DNA of 64,000 nucleotides, taken from positions 21,158,572 to 21,222,571 of the forward strand of contig NC_030858.1 of the NCBI RefSeq assembly GCF_000208745.1, read 5' to 3'. Positions 48,648 to 58,360 of this stretch are shown piece after piece. Source of the DNA: Theobroma cacao (taxonomy: Eukaryota; Streptophyta; Magnoliopsida; Malvales; Malvaceae). Below the pieces are notes generated by a model. That model saw nothing but the letters and a program-made list of their open reading frames with translations. It did no database searches and was not told the DNA's origin. A program made the position numbers and the translations under genes. Within the stretch, counting starts at the first letter, position 1; each line of letters starts with the position of its first letter.

Positions 48648-48745
48648 TGATTGGTGTGTCACGACAATGATGCATGGCGTGTCACGACACTGATGCATGG
48701 GGTGTCACGACATTTGAGTTGATATGCATGGTGTTTTACAAAATT
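48648..48745. repeat. GGTGTCACGACA short tandem repeat
   Basis: Three units of about 28 bp (GGTGTGTCACGACAATGATG and variants, ending in GCATGG) are followed by decayed copies of GATATGCATGGCAT. This is the third array of the same word inside the MULE. Confidence 0.8.
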
Positions 48746-48770
48746 TTACTTGATATGCATGGCATGTAAC

Positions 48771-49845
48771 TATTGGTCCTTATAATATGTGCTAGAGGGG
48801 GGGTGAATAGCACAATTTGGCTCTTAACAATATTGGAAACTAATTTTCAGAACTTAGGAAAATAAAAATAGAGTATAAGATGCACAACAATTTGGAGTGG
48901 TTCGGTCCAAGACCTACATCCACTACCTTGATTATCCAACCAAGGATTTTCCAACAAATCCACTATGGACCGGTGAAATTCACAAGCTTTCACCAAGCTT
49001 TACAATGGATTTTTGCAGGCTCAGCCAAAACCTTTTACACTAGTTTTTCACGAGATCATCTAAAACCCAAAGTCATTTTCCAAGGCTCAACCACAACCTA
49101 CAACAATCAAGCTATCCCAAGCTTGAATAACCCCTTAGAGTGACTCCCTCACTCTAAGAATACAAGAGAAGTAGTAAAAGAAGGTACCTATGATCACTGG
49201 TTGATCTGAGTGGTACAAGATTGAGTGCTAAATACAAATGCAAAAAGTAGGCGTTTAAGTGCAGACAAGTGCAGTGAAGCTTTTCTGGTTTTTCTACTTT
49301 TTATAGCTCAAATCTCATTCAAGGCTTCTAAAAAACTTGTTTTTCACTGTTGGAAGACTCTTTTATACTTGGAAATGCAACACTGATGGCAATTTGACAG
49401 TTTCTGGTCATTGAAAACAGTTGAGGATGAGTTCTAGCCGTTAATTTGTCTTGTAGTGCTCTGGTTCAAATTGTAGACAGAGAGCTCTTAATCGACTGAC
49501 TTGGTAAACTAAGTTGATTCTGTTACTGGTTTGTAGATCTTGGCAGAGAATACTTAGTCGACTGACTTGGTCGACTAAATTGGTTCTCTTTCTCAAACTC
49601 TTCAGCCTGCCATTTCTCCAATTTGAAATTTGGTCAACCAATGTTCTTCCTTGTTTCACCAATAAGCTTCCTCCTTGTTATTCAGTTACATCTTGTTGAT
49701 TTTATCCCTCTTTTTCTTTCAAAAATACTTTTTGAAGAGCTAATAAACTAATTTCATATACTAATTTCTTGCACACTTAAGTAAAGGTATTAGACACAAA
49801 TAAATGGGAATGTTTTATTATCATCAAAAACTAATGGAGCCAATA
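48771..49845 (-). mobile_element. H 3' LTR
   Basis: 1,075 bp. The plus-strand left end TATTGGTCC is a mutated TGTTGGTCC, and the right end CCAATA is a mutated CCAACA. Carries GTCGACTAA words near 49490-49585, including ACTTAGTCGACTGACTTGG and GTCGACTAAATTGG. Confidence 0.9.
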
Positions 49846-49860
49846 GTCTCCCCCTTTTTG
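49846..49860 (-). other. Polypurine tract of H
   Basis: Plus-strand GTCTCCCCCTTTTTG; on the minus strand AAAAAGGGGGAGAC directly before the LTR, as in element I. Confidence 0.85.
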
Positions 49861-50758
49861 ATGATGACAAAACATTCCTTGATTAACAGCATAGTGTCAT
49901 TTTAATTCTTTTTAGTTTTCTGCAGAAAATGAGGATTATTTCCCTTAAGTATAAGCTCCCCCTTAGTGTGTGCATATTTTCTTATTTTATTCCAACAAAT
50001 TTTATTTTCGTCATATAGAAAATGATATTGTGCATTTGGAGTATACATATGTGCAGTAATATAGAGTTATTTGCATCCATAAATTTTCAGCTGAAAGTTT
50101 TGACAGATTTTCATCAATGTTCCAGCAACTGTCAATAGTTATTGATTTTAGATTTAGTCTACATCATTCATGTTTCCAATGATATACTATACACACTATC
50201 TATATCTATTTTCAAACAGGAATTATCCACAATGCCATAACAAAAATCATTTATCCGCATGTAAATCAATATCAGCATAGCACCAGCAGATTTTGTTCAT
50301 GATAGTCAAAATACCAAAACAGTAAAATATCAGCAGACTTCAATTTTTAGCAATTAAGCAACATAGTCATATCAGCATTCATTTTTCACATACAACCTCA
50401 TAAATAACAAAATTAAAACTGAGTGTTTAAGTGCCACCATGGCACAAATAACAGTTAATCAACAAGTGTTCTGAAACTACCCCTGGACTACTTTTGCTTC
50501 CTACCTCTTATTTTTCTAAGTTCATTCGCCCCTGATTTTGCCTTTGTTCCATTCCTAGGTTCCTTCCTAGTTCCTCTACCCTAACATTTTTTTGTTTAAG
50601 TTTATTCTCTAGCTCCTGCACTTTTATTCTCTGGTTCCTACACCCATTTTACTCCCCTTTTTTGTCAGCATCAAAGGGAGGGGCCTCTATTCATCTGATG
50701 TGTTAGAAGGTAAGGACTTAGTGCTGTTGAAAGAGTTGAAAGGAAAATGAGAGGGCTC
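49861..50758. other. Non-coding region between ORF3 and LTR of H
   Basis: About 900 bp, AT-rich, equivalent to 25649-26404 of I. Nothing coding. Plus-strand phrase AAGCTCCCCCTTAGTG near 49965 is the internal second purine tract seen also in I. Confidence 0.6.
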
Positions 50759-52321
50759 TTACAGAGGTGATGATTGTCTTAGGGAAGGTTCTGGTGAGGA
50801 CTTGTCTGAGACAGGGATTGGAGAGGAGGTTGAAACTAGTCTAGATTTCTTTGCCAACTTGGAAGACTTTCTTCTCTTAAGAAAAGCTGTCTTGGTTGCC
50901 ATAGTCTTCCTGCCTTTGGTTGGTAGTTTTGCCTCAGTTGGTGGTGTTGCAGTGGCTTTGGCTTTCCTTGCTTTTGTCTTTACTCTAGTAGTTGATGCAG
51001 ATTTCTTTCCTTTTCTTACACCTTCACCATCCTTTTGAGTTTCTATCCTGGTAGTGTCTTTTTTAGCTTGTCCCTCCTTAACCATTTGGTGGAAGATATC
51101 TATGATGAAAACTTCCTCTGAATTTGGAGGAAAGGCCTGGTGTTTCTCTATCTCTGAATCATTTTTGCTTTGAGGTTCAGGGTAGGGTGTCTTGGCTGGT
51201 TGATCAACCCCTTGGGGAGAGTCCTCAATCTGCAGAGTAGGGCTGGCAGTCTTATAGGTGGAACCTTTAGCCTGAATGCCAGAACTTCCAACATGAGGAA
51301 CAGATTTTTCTGCTGACTTAGTTGAACTTTTAACAGCTTGTTGTGTAGGTGCGGTGCTGGATGTGGCAGAACTGTCTACAGCCACAGGTTCAGATGGCAT
51401 GTTTTCCAACTTAGTGATTTTATCTTCCATTTTCTATAGCTTCACTCCTTGGTCAGTCAGCTTACCATCAATCCTCATGAGGAAATTAAAAATCACTTCA
51501 TTTGAAAATCTGGAGGGAGCTTCTTTAGGTTGAGCAGGCAGACTGTGTTCTTTTCTTGGACCAGTTTTAGAGGTTTTAATGAACTTTTCTCCATCGAGCA
51601 CATACCCTATTTTAACCAAACTGCCACAATAAATGGCTTGATCTCTGGTTTTTACCTAGTCCATATCATACCTCTTTGCCCATATTCCCTTCTTGTGCAC
51701 AAGGGATGTAATCACATTCCCATATGGCAAATTGACTGTATCAAGTCTGCAGGAAATTCTCATTTTCTCAATCATAAATCTTTCCAAAATCAAAGATACT
51801 CCATTAAAGGCATGCTCTATCAGCCAAAGGTCTTGGAGGTTGATGTAGCTAAGGCTTCCACTTCTACCTTGTATATTGGCTGCTATAAAATAATGTAAAA
51901 TCCTAATCTGAGGATTGATTATCAAACCAGAATTCCTTTTTGAAGAATATTTTTCTTTCTTTCCAGTGATGATCTCCCACAATGAGGACGGATCATATTT
52001 TTCAAGCAGTTCAAATTCACCTTCTTTACATTCTATTTTCAGCAGGTTCCTTAAATCCTCAGTATTCATAACAAACTCTTTTCCATTCAGATAAACATTC
52101 AAACCATCTTCTACATAATCATCAAAATCTATTAATTCCTTTCATTTCAAAGCAATTCCAAAATAAAACTCTTTGACCAGACTTGAACTATAAGACCTAT
52201 TCTTAAAGGTGCTATAACCTTTTAGTTTCAGTTCATCAAAGTACTCAGATAGACTGCTTTGGATTTCTACATTCTCCTCAAAACTTTTGCTGGACCAAGA
52301 AACAATCATCCTTTCTAAAAT
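50759..52321 (-). pseudogene. SIRE-type third ORF (element H), 5' deleted
   Basis: Better preserved than in I. From 52327 the frame reads SWSSKSFEENVEIQSSLSEY, then FDELKLKGYSTFKNRSYSSS and LVKEFYFGIALK, then a stop. The core domain follows at 52102-51656, with LLEKYDPSSLWEIITGKKEK, ILHYFIAANIQGRSGSLSYI, NLQDLWLIEHAFNGVSLILE and LPYGNVITSLVHKKGIWAKR. Further stops at about 51656 and 51434 split off a Ser/Thr/Lys-rich tail ending at 50759. The basic N-terminus present in I was removed by the deletion at about 52321. No signal peptide or transmembrane segment. Function unknown; it sits where SIRE elements carry an extra ORF. Confidence 0.75.
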
Positions 52322-53679
52322 TGGCATGTTCCACTAGTGCTTTTCCTATCAGTTATGCTGCCAGCAAAGTCAGCATCTGAATATCCAACTAAGCGAAAAG
52401 TTGAGTTTCTAGAGTACCATATTCCTAGTTCTTGAGTGTCTATGAGGTATCTAAAAATTCTCTTAACAACTGTTAGGTGTGATTCTTTAGGCTCTGATTG
52501 AAATCTAGCACACAAGCGCACACTAAACTAAATATCTGCTCTATTTGTTGTTAAGTAGAGAAGAAAGCCGATCATTCCTCTATAGAGCTTTTGATATACA
52601 TCCTTACCTTTTTCATCTAAGTCAAGTTTGGTGGATGGACTCATTGGTGTGGAAATTGATTTCAGCTTTAGCATATCATAAGTATATCTTTTTTGGTTGA
52701 TGAAGATTCCTTCCTCACTTTGTTTGATTTGAAGAACAAGGAAGTACTTCAACTCTCCCATCATGCTCATCTCAAATTCACCCTGCATTTCCTTTGCAAA
52801 GTTCTTGCATAAAGCTTCATTAGTTGCACCAAATACAATATCATCCACATATATTTTCTCAACAATTAAATCATTTAGATATCTTTTAATGAACAATGTA
52901 GTATCGATGCTGCCTCTATCATACCCTTTCTCAACTAGAAATTTTGAAAGCCTTTCATACCAAGCTCTAGAAGCTTATTTCAATCCATACAAGGCTTTAT
53001 GAAGTTTGAAAACATGATCAGATTTTTCAAAGTCTTCCAAAGCAGGTGGTTGTTCTACATATACTTCCTCTTGAATTAATCCATTTAAGAATTCACTTTT
53101 TACATCCATTTGGAACAATTTAAAATTCATGAAACATGCAAAAGCTAGCAACAACCTTATGGCTTCAATTCTAGCAACTGGAGCAAAAGTTTCATCATAA
53201 TCTATTCTTTCTTCTTGGTTGTATCCTTTTGTTACCAGCCTAGCTTTATTTCTAACTACATTTCCTTGCTCATCTACCTTATTTCTAAATACCAATTTTG
53301 TACCAACAATAGGGTGATTTGAAAGTCTAGGTACTAATGACCATACATGATTCCTTGTGAATTGATCAAGTTCTTCTTACATGGACATTATCTAACTTTC
53401 CTCTTTTTCAGCTTCTTCAAAGTTTGTACGTTCAATTTGAGATATAAAAGCTGAAAACTCACAAGTTTCTCTAGTTGTTTTCTTAGTTTTAACTTCTTGT
53501 GAAATGTCACCTATTATTTGGTCTTGTGGGTGATCTCTTACAAATCTCCAACTCCTTGGTAGATCATCATGCTGATTTTCTGCTCTTTGCAGATTTTTTA
53601 GAGGTGGAGTTTCATTTTCTCTTCTAGATGATCTTTTTTCATTATTTTTGTTGTTTTCTAAGCTCATTTCCTCCATTTG
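52322..53679 (-). pseudogene. SIRE-type RT and start of RNase H (element H)
   Basis: The integrase-RT linker is at 53676-53392 (HPQDQIIGDISQEVKTKK). RT starts at LVFRNKVDEQGN (53295), with ARIEAIRLLLAFACFMNFKL and QMDVKSEFLNG. A stop lies at 52975. YVDDIVFGATNEAL near 52830 has both catalytic Asp. MSMMGELKYFLVLQIKQ and RGMIGFLLYLTTNRADI follow, then a stop at 52528. RNase H begins SEPKESHLTVVKRIFRYLID, reaches SDADFAGSITDRKSTSGTCQ and ends abruptly at about 52322, fused to ORF3. About 120 residues of RNase H, including the later catalytic acidic residues, are missing. Confidence 0.9.
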
Positions 53680-55050
53680 TTTTTTGGGACTTCTACATCA
53701 TCATCATCATCATGAACTTCTTTTTGTAATGCATTTGATTCATCAAAAACTACTTGAATTGATTCTTCAACGGTTAAGGTCCTTTTGTTAAAACTCTATA
53801 GGTCTTTGAGTTTAAAGCATATCCTAAAAATATCGCTTCATCACTCTTTGCATCAAACTTCCGTAGGGGTTATTTTCCATTATTCAATACAAAGTATTTA
53901 CAGCCAAAACTTCTAAGGTGAGAAATATTTGGATTCCTACCTTTATAAAGTTCATATGGAGTCTTTGAAATCAAGGGCCTTATTGAAACTCTATTAAGAA
54001 TATAAGCTACTGTATTTACTGCCTCAGCCCAAAGATATTTAGGTAGGTTGTTCTCACATAGCATGGTCCTAGCCATTTCTTTCAAGGTTCGATTTTTCTT
54101 CTCTATAACTCCATTTCGCTGGGGTATTCTAGGTGCAGAAAAATTGTGATCCAACCCGTTTTCATTGCAAAATTTTTCAAACTCATCATTTTCAAATTCT
54201 CCTCCATGATCACTTTTTATGCTAACTATGGCTTGTCCTTTTTCATTTTCTACTTTCTTACAATGACTTAAGAATGCTTGAAGAGCATCATTCTTATGAG
54301 TAAGAAAATACACCCAAGTATATCTAGAATAGTCATCAACTATTAAACAGCCATAAGATTTTTCTCCTAAGCTAATTGTGCTTATTGGACCAAATAGATC
54401 AATATGAAGCATTTCAAGAGGTCCAGATGTTGACACAATCTTCTTAGACTTGAAGGATGTCCTAACTTGTTTTCCTAGTTGGCAAGCATCACGTATCCTA
54501 TTATTTTCAAATTTTAACTCAAGCAATCCAGCAACAAGATTTTTCTTAATTAATTTTGACATAGTATGCATGCTTACATGTCCTAATCTCCTATGCCATA
54601 GCCAACTATCATTTTCAGCATTTGCAACAAGACATACTTCACTATTTACTTCAAGATCTTCGAGAAAAGTTACATACATATTCTTTAATCTATTTCCTAT
54701 AAATGAGATTTTATTTGTACTCATATCTATCACTTCACACTTAGTTGAATCGAAGCACACTTTAAATCCTTTATCACATAATTGACTAATACTTAGTAAG
54801 TTATGCTTTAAACCTTTAACCAACAACACATGACTAATTTGAGTTTGGGAATTCTTACCAACCGTACCTATACCATGGATTCTTTCTTTTGAATCATCTC
54901 CAAAGGATATGGTTCCTCCCTTTCTCTTATCCAGCTCAGCAAATAGTATTTCATGTCCTGTCATGTGCCGTGAATAGCCACTGTCTAAGTACCAAGGCTG
55001 TTTCTTCTTAAGTTGAGCTCTTGAACATGTCTCCTTTAATTCCAGCTCAA
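53680..55050 (-). pseudogene. SIRE-type protease and integrase (element H)
   Basis: The protease site is WYLDSGYSRHMTG (near 54990; Cys usually follows DSG, Tyr here). One frame from about 54964 to 53870 (364 codons) covers the protease end, integrase zinc region and catalytic core without a stop. DSWLWHRRLGHVSMHTMSKL is kept, but the cysteine pair is RDACQLGKQ instead of CDAC. The catalytic triad is intact: HIDLFGP, SDHGGEFEN and RNGVIEKKNRTLKEM. A stop and frame breaks follow after YFVLNNGK at 53870. A run of ATG/CAT triplets near 53697-53715 marks a polyMet/polyHis expansion. Confidence 0.9.
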
Positions 55051-56701
55051 CCTACAAAATAGAATTTTAATTTTTCTTTACAAGTACCCATACTTTGATG
55101 GGTCCTTGAGTGTTAGTTGCAACAAAAGATCCCTTAAGAACCTAGATTTTCTTAACTTTTGGTACTTTTCTTTTCTTAAAACAGTCATATGATAAATGAC
55201 CATGTTTACCACAATTATAACATTTAGGTAATGCTTTAGCTGAATTTTTGTTGTGGTATGCATCTCTTTTTGAAGATTCATTTTTCAAACATTTAAGAGC
55301 TGCATTTTCATCAAGAGTTATTTGCAAAGCTTCAAACTTGTTTTTCAGCTCTTGTTTTAAAACCTCAAAGTCTGTTTTTGAGTGTTCTAACTCAACTTGC
55401 AAAATATTTCTTTGCTCAAAAATAGAAGTAAATTCTTGTTTGATTTATTCCAAATCATTTTCAAGTAATGCAGCCTTTTTCTTCAATGATTTGTATTTTA
55501 AAAAAAGTTTTTCAAATTCATCATAAAGGCACTCATACTCATCTTGTAAATCATCATAAGAATTAATGTAGGGGGATGAGGATACCTCTGTTTCATCCTC
55601 TTGTGCCATTAAACAGATGTTTGCTTTTTCCTCAGATTTTTCATCATCAGTTTCAGAGCTTGATGTGTCACTGTCCGACCATGCAGCTGCCACCATTGCT
55701 TTCTTGGATTTCTTACTTTTCTTGGGAGTTTCCTCTTTCAGCAATGGACACTCGGACTTGAAGTGACCAGGTTTCTTGAGTTCATAGCAATTCATCTCCT
55801 ACTTTTTGTTGGAGTCATTTTTGTTCCTTATTTTCCATGAAGCACCTTGGTCTTTCTTGAAACATCTTCTAGCTAGCCTTCGGTTTCTTCTGCTCATTAA
55901 CTTTCTGAATTTTCTTGCAACCAAAGCCAATTCTTCATCATTATCATAGGAAAGCTCTTCCAACTCTTCTTCAAGGATGCTAGCTTTAAATGCAATACTC
56001 TTTTTCTCTTCCTTTGCTTCCCTTCAGTTTTCTTCTTCTTCTTTCTTAAGCTCCAGCTCATGAGTAAGAAGAGAACCACAAATCTCATCAAGTGTGATGA
56101 TGTTCAGATCTTTAGCCTCTTTAATGGTAGTCACTTTAGGCTTCCAGTTTTTTGGTAGACTCCTAAGTAGTCTCTTAACTAATTCATGTTCATGGATAGG
56201 CTTGCCTAGCTGACTCAATTTATTTGTGACGTTTGTAAACCTATCAAACATGCTGGTGATGTCTTCACCAGGCTCCATTTTGAACATTTCATAACTATGT
56301 GTTAAGAGAGCAATTTTGGACTCCTTTACTTGAGAAGTCCCTTTATGGATTATTCTAAGTTTTTCCCACACTTGTTTAGCTGTTGTACAGCTTGAGACTT
56401 TGTTAAATTCAATGGGGGTTAATGCACAATGCAATGTGTTGATAGCCTTAAAGTTTATTTGAACTATCTTAGTTTTAGCCTCAGTCCATTCAGACTTTGG
56501 TTTGGGCATCAACTCATTTGTCACCACATTCACGGTTGAGGGTATAAAGGGTCCATCAGTTATGACGTCCCACATTTCATAGTCTATAGCTCTAATGTAA
56601 ATTGACATTTTAGTGCTCCAATAAGGGTAATTAGAGCCATCAAACAGAGGTGGTTTGTTTGTTGATTGTCCCTCAGCCACTACTGATTTTTGGAGAGCCA
56701 T
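55051..56701 (-). pseudogene. SIRE-type gag (element H)
   Basis: ATG at 56701 (MALQKSVVAEGQSTNKPPLF) follows PBS by 41 bases and suits SIRE gag. An upstream in-frame extension to 56803 is rejected because it overlaps the PBS and LTR. DGSNYPYWSTKMSIYIRAID, then VWEKLRIIHKGTSQVKESKI, then LKRLLRSLPKNW-like text is the DUF4219/UBN2 gag core. Stops lie at about 56026 and 55795. The first knuckle CYELKKPGHFKSEC has lost its second Cys; the second, CYNCGKHGHLSYDC, is complete. An acidic helix-rich linker joins them (YDDLQDEYECLYDEFEKLFL). The reading ends at a stop after VPKVKKI. Confidence 0.9.
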
Positions 56702-56741
56702 ATGGATCCTCCCTAACGATGTTAACCTTAATAACAAGGAA

Positions 56742-56757
56742 CCTGGCTCTGATACCA
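56742..56757 (-). other. Primer-binding site of H
   Basis: Minus strand TGGTATCAGAGCCAGG, complementary to initiator tRNA-Met, two bases from the LTR end. Confidence 0.92.
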
Positions 56758-56759
56758 AT

Positions 56760-57833
56760 TGTTGGTCCCTATAATATGTGCTAGAGGGGGGTGAATAGCA
56801 CAATTTGGCTATTAAGAATATTGGAAACTAATTTCCAAAACTTAGGAAAATAAAAATAGAGTATAAGATGCACAACAATTTAAAGTGGTTTGGTCCAAAA
56901 CCTACATCCACTACCTTGATTATCCAACCAAGGATTTTCCCACAAATCCACTATGGACAGGTGAAATTCACAAGTTTTCACCAAGCTTTACAATGGCTTT
57001 TCGCAGGCTCAGCCAAAACCTTTTACACTAGTTTTTCACAAGATTAACTAAAACCCAAAGTGGTTTTCCAAGGCTCAACCACAACCTACAATAACCAAGC
57101 TATCCCAAGCTTGAACAACCCCTTAGAGTGACTCCCTCACTCTAAGAATACAAGAGAAGTAGTAAAAGAAGGTACCTATTATCACTGGTTGATCTAAGTG
57201 ATACAAGATTGAGTGCTAAATACAAATGCAAAGAGTAGGTGTTTAAGTGCAGATAAGTGCAGTGAAGCTTTTCTAGTTTTTCTACTTTTTATAGCTCAAA
57301 TCTCATTCAAGGCTTCTAAAAAACTTGTTTCTCATTGTTGGAAGACCTTTTTATACTTGGAGATATAACTTTGATGGCAATTTGACAGTTTATGGCCATT
57401 GGAAATAGTTGAGGATGAGTTCTAGCCATTAATCTGTCTTGTAGTGCTCTGGTTTAAATTGCAAACAGAGAGCTCTTAGTCGACTGACTTGGTCGACTAA
57501 GTTGATTCTGTTTCTGGTTTGTAGATCTTGCCAGAGAGCACTTAGTCAATTGACTTTGTCGACTAAATTGATTTTGTTTCTCAAACTCTTCAGCCTGGCA
57601 TTTCTCCAATTTCAAATTTGGTCAACCAATGTTGTTCTTTGTTTCACCAATAAGCTTCTTCCTTGTTATTCAGTTACATCTTGTTGATTTTATCCCTCTT
57701 TTTCTTTCAAAAATACTTTTTGAAAAGTTAATAAATTAATTTCATATATTAATTTCCTGCACACTCAAGTAAAGGTATTAGACACAAATAAATGGGGATG
57801 TTTTGTTATCATCAAAAACTAATGGAGCCAACA
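56760..57833 (-). mobile_element. H 5' LTR
   Basis: 1,074 bp with canonical termini: plus-strand TGTTGGTCCC start and GGAGCCAACA end. At 57475-57501 lies CTTAGTCGAC, seven bases, then GTCGACTAAG: a 10-bp perfect inverted repeat around a 7-bp loop. TTAGTCAATTGACTTTGTCG near 57542 is a decayed second copy. Confidence 0.92.
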
Positions 57834-58360
57834 ATAACAACATTTATTTTTTTTTCAGTATACCTTGTTTCCACGTTATGGGTTAACTGACTCGTGCATG
57901 TGTGCCATGTTTTGTAGGTGTAGTCTAGTCAGTATGAAGATCTTGATGGTTTGCTTCTTGTCTCGAGGGAGAAGTGGGCATTCAATGTCAAAATCAACAC
58001 CCACTGTAAGTGGTCGCAGCTGCATTACATCAACAAGACTCTCCAAGAGAAAGGGGAGTACGATGTAGTGAAGCGTACATGTTTCAGAATGCTGCTGGAC
58101 GTATATCCACAAGGCTACTTCAACACTGGTCTCCTGCATAACATCATGATTCATCGAATCAATGAGAGAGAGGTAATGGGGCACAAGCTATGGTTTGCCA
58201 TTGGCAAGACCAATGGGAGAATATCAAAGCAGGAGTTCTGCCTTATCATCGGACTGAAGTTTTGTCAACCCCAGCTCTACAACATGTTTATTATGTCATT
58301 CCTACATAAGAATGCATATTTTCTTACTTGGGTACCTTGGAAATCGTTAAAGAATGACAA
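57834..58360 (+). mobile_element. MULE-like element, right part, truncated by D2
   Basis: Continues the sequence broken by H at 48770 and holds the proposed second exon. It ends where the D2 LTR begins, about 58360. The right terminal inverted repeat is absent. Confidence 0.55.
57924..58290 (+). pseudogene. MULE-borne DUF1985-like exon, truncated
   Basis: Uninterrupted frame after acceptor TAG at 57921-57923: SSQYEDLDGLLLVSREKWAF, NVKINTHCKWSQLHYINKTL, EYDVVKRTCFRMLLDVYPQG, GHKLWFAIGKTNGRISKQEF and CLIIGLKFCQPQL. The pattern (an F-x-IGK segment, then EF-x-LI-x-GLKF) is the DUF1985 signature found with Ulp1-type peptidases in plant MULE-like elements (KI-MULEs). The peptidase itself is absent, lost with the D2 junction. 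No stop lies within the domain, so this is the least decayed coding stretch of the window. GC content is higher than that of its neighbours. Splicing is inferred, not shown. Confidence 0.6.

Larger units (their letters stand above)
46747..48770 (+). mobile_element. MULE-like element, left part, interrupted by H
   Basis: The proposed terminus GGGGAAATTTGTTTTTTGGC at 46747 and the following 450 bp have the look of a MULE terminal region. The body has a tandem repeat (47200-47990), a short exon with GT donor (48193-48213), and an intron with two further arrays. The reading resumes beyond H at 57834. The other terminus was lost to LTR D2. Identity rests mainly on the DUF1985-like exon at 57924; the exact left end is uncertain. 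Confidence 0.5.
48771..57833 (-). mobile_element. SIRE-type copia element H, both LTRs
   Basis: 9,063 bp on the minus strand with LTRs at 48771-49845 and 56760-57833, PBS, gag, protease, integrase, RT, a truncated RNase H, third ORF and polypurine tract. Flanks GTAAC (48766-48770) and ATAAC (57834-57838) agree at four of five. The LTRs differ at about ten positions in the first 150, so it is old. It split the MULE. Compared with element I it lacks about 1.0 kb, from mid-RNase H into ORF3. Confidence 0.92.

Noticed and set aside
48880..49143. 87-codon plus-strand open frame in the H LTR
   Set aside because: It is antisense to the element and inside its LTR; the equivalent part of the second H LTR does not keep it open.
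50802..51038. Plus-strand open frame with hydrophobic stretches
   Set aside because: It is the complement of the Lys/Ala/Thr-rich tail of ORF3 in element H; hydrophobicity comes from antisense reading of lysine codons.
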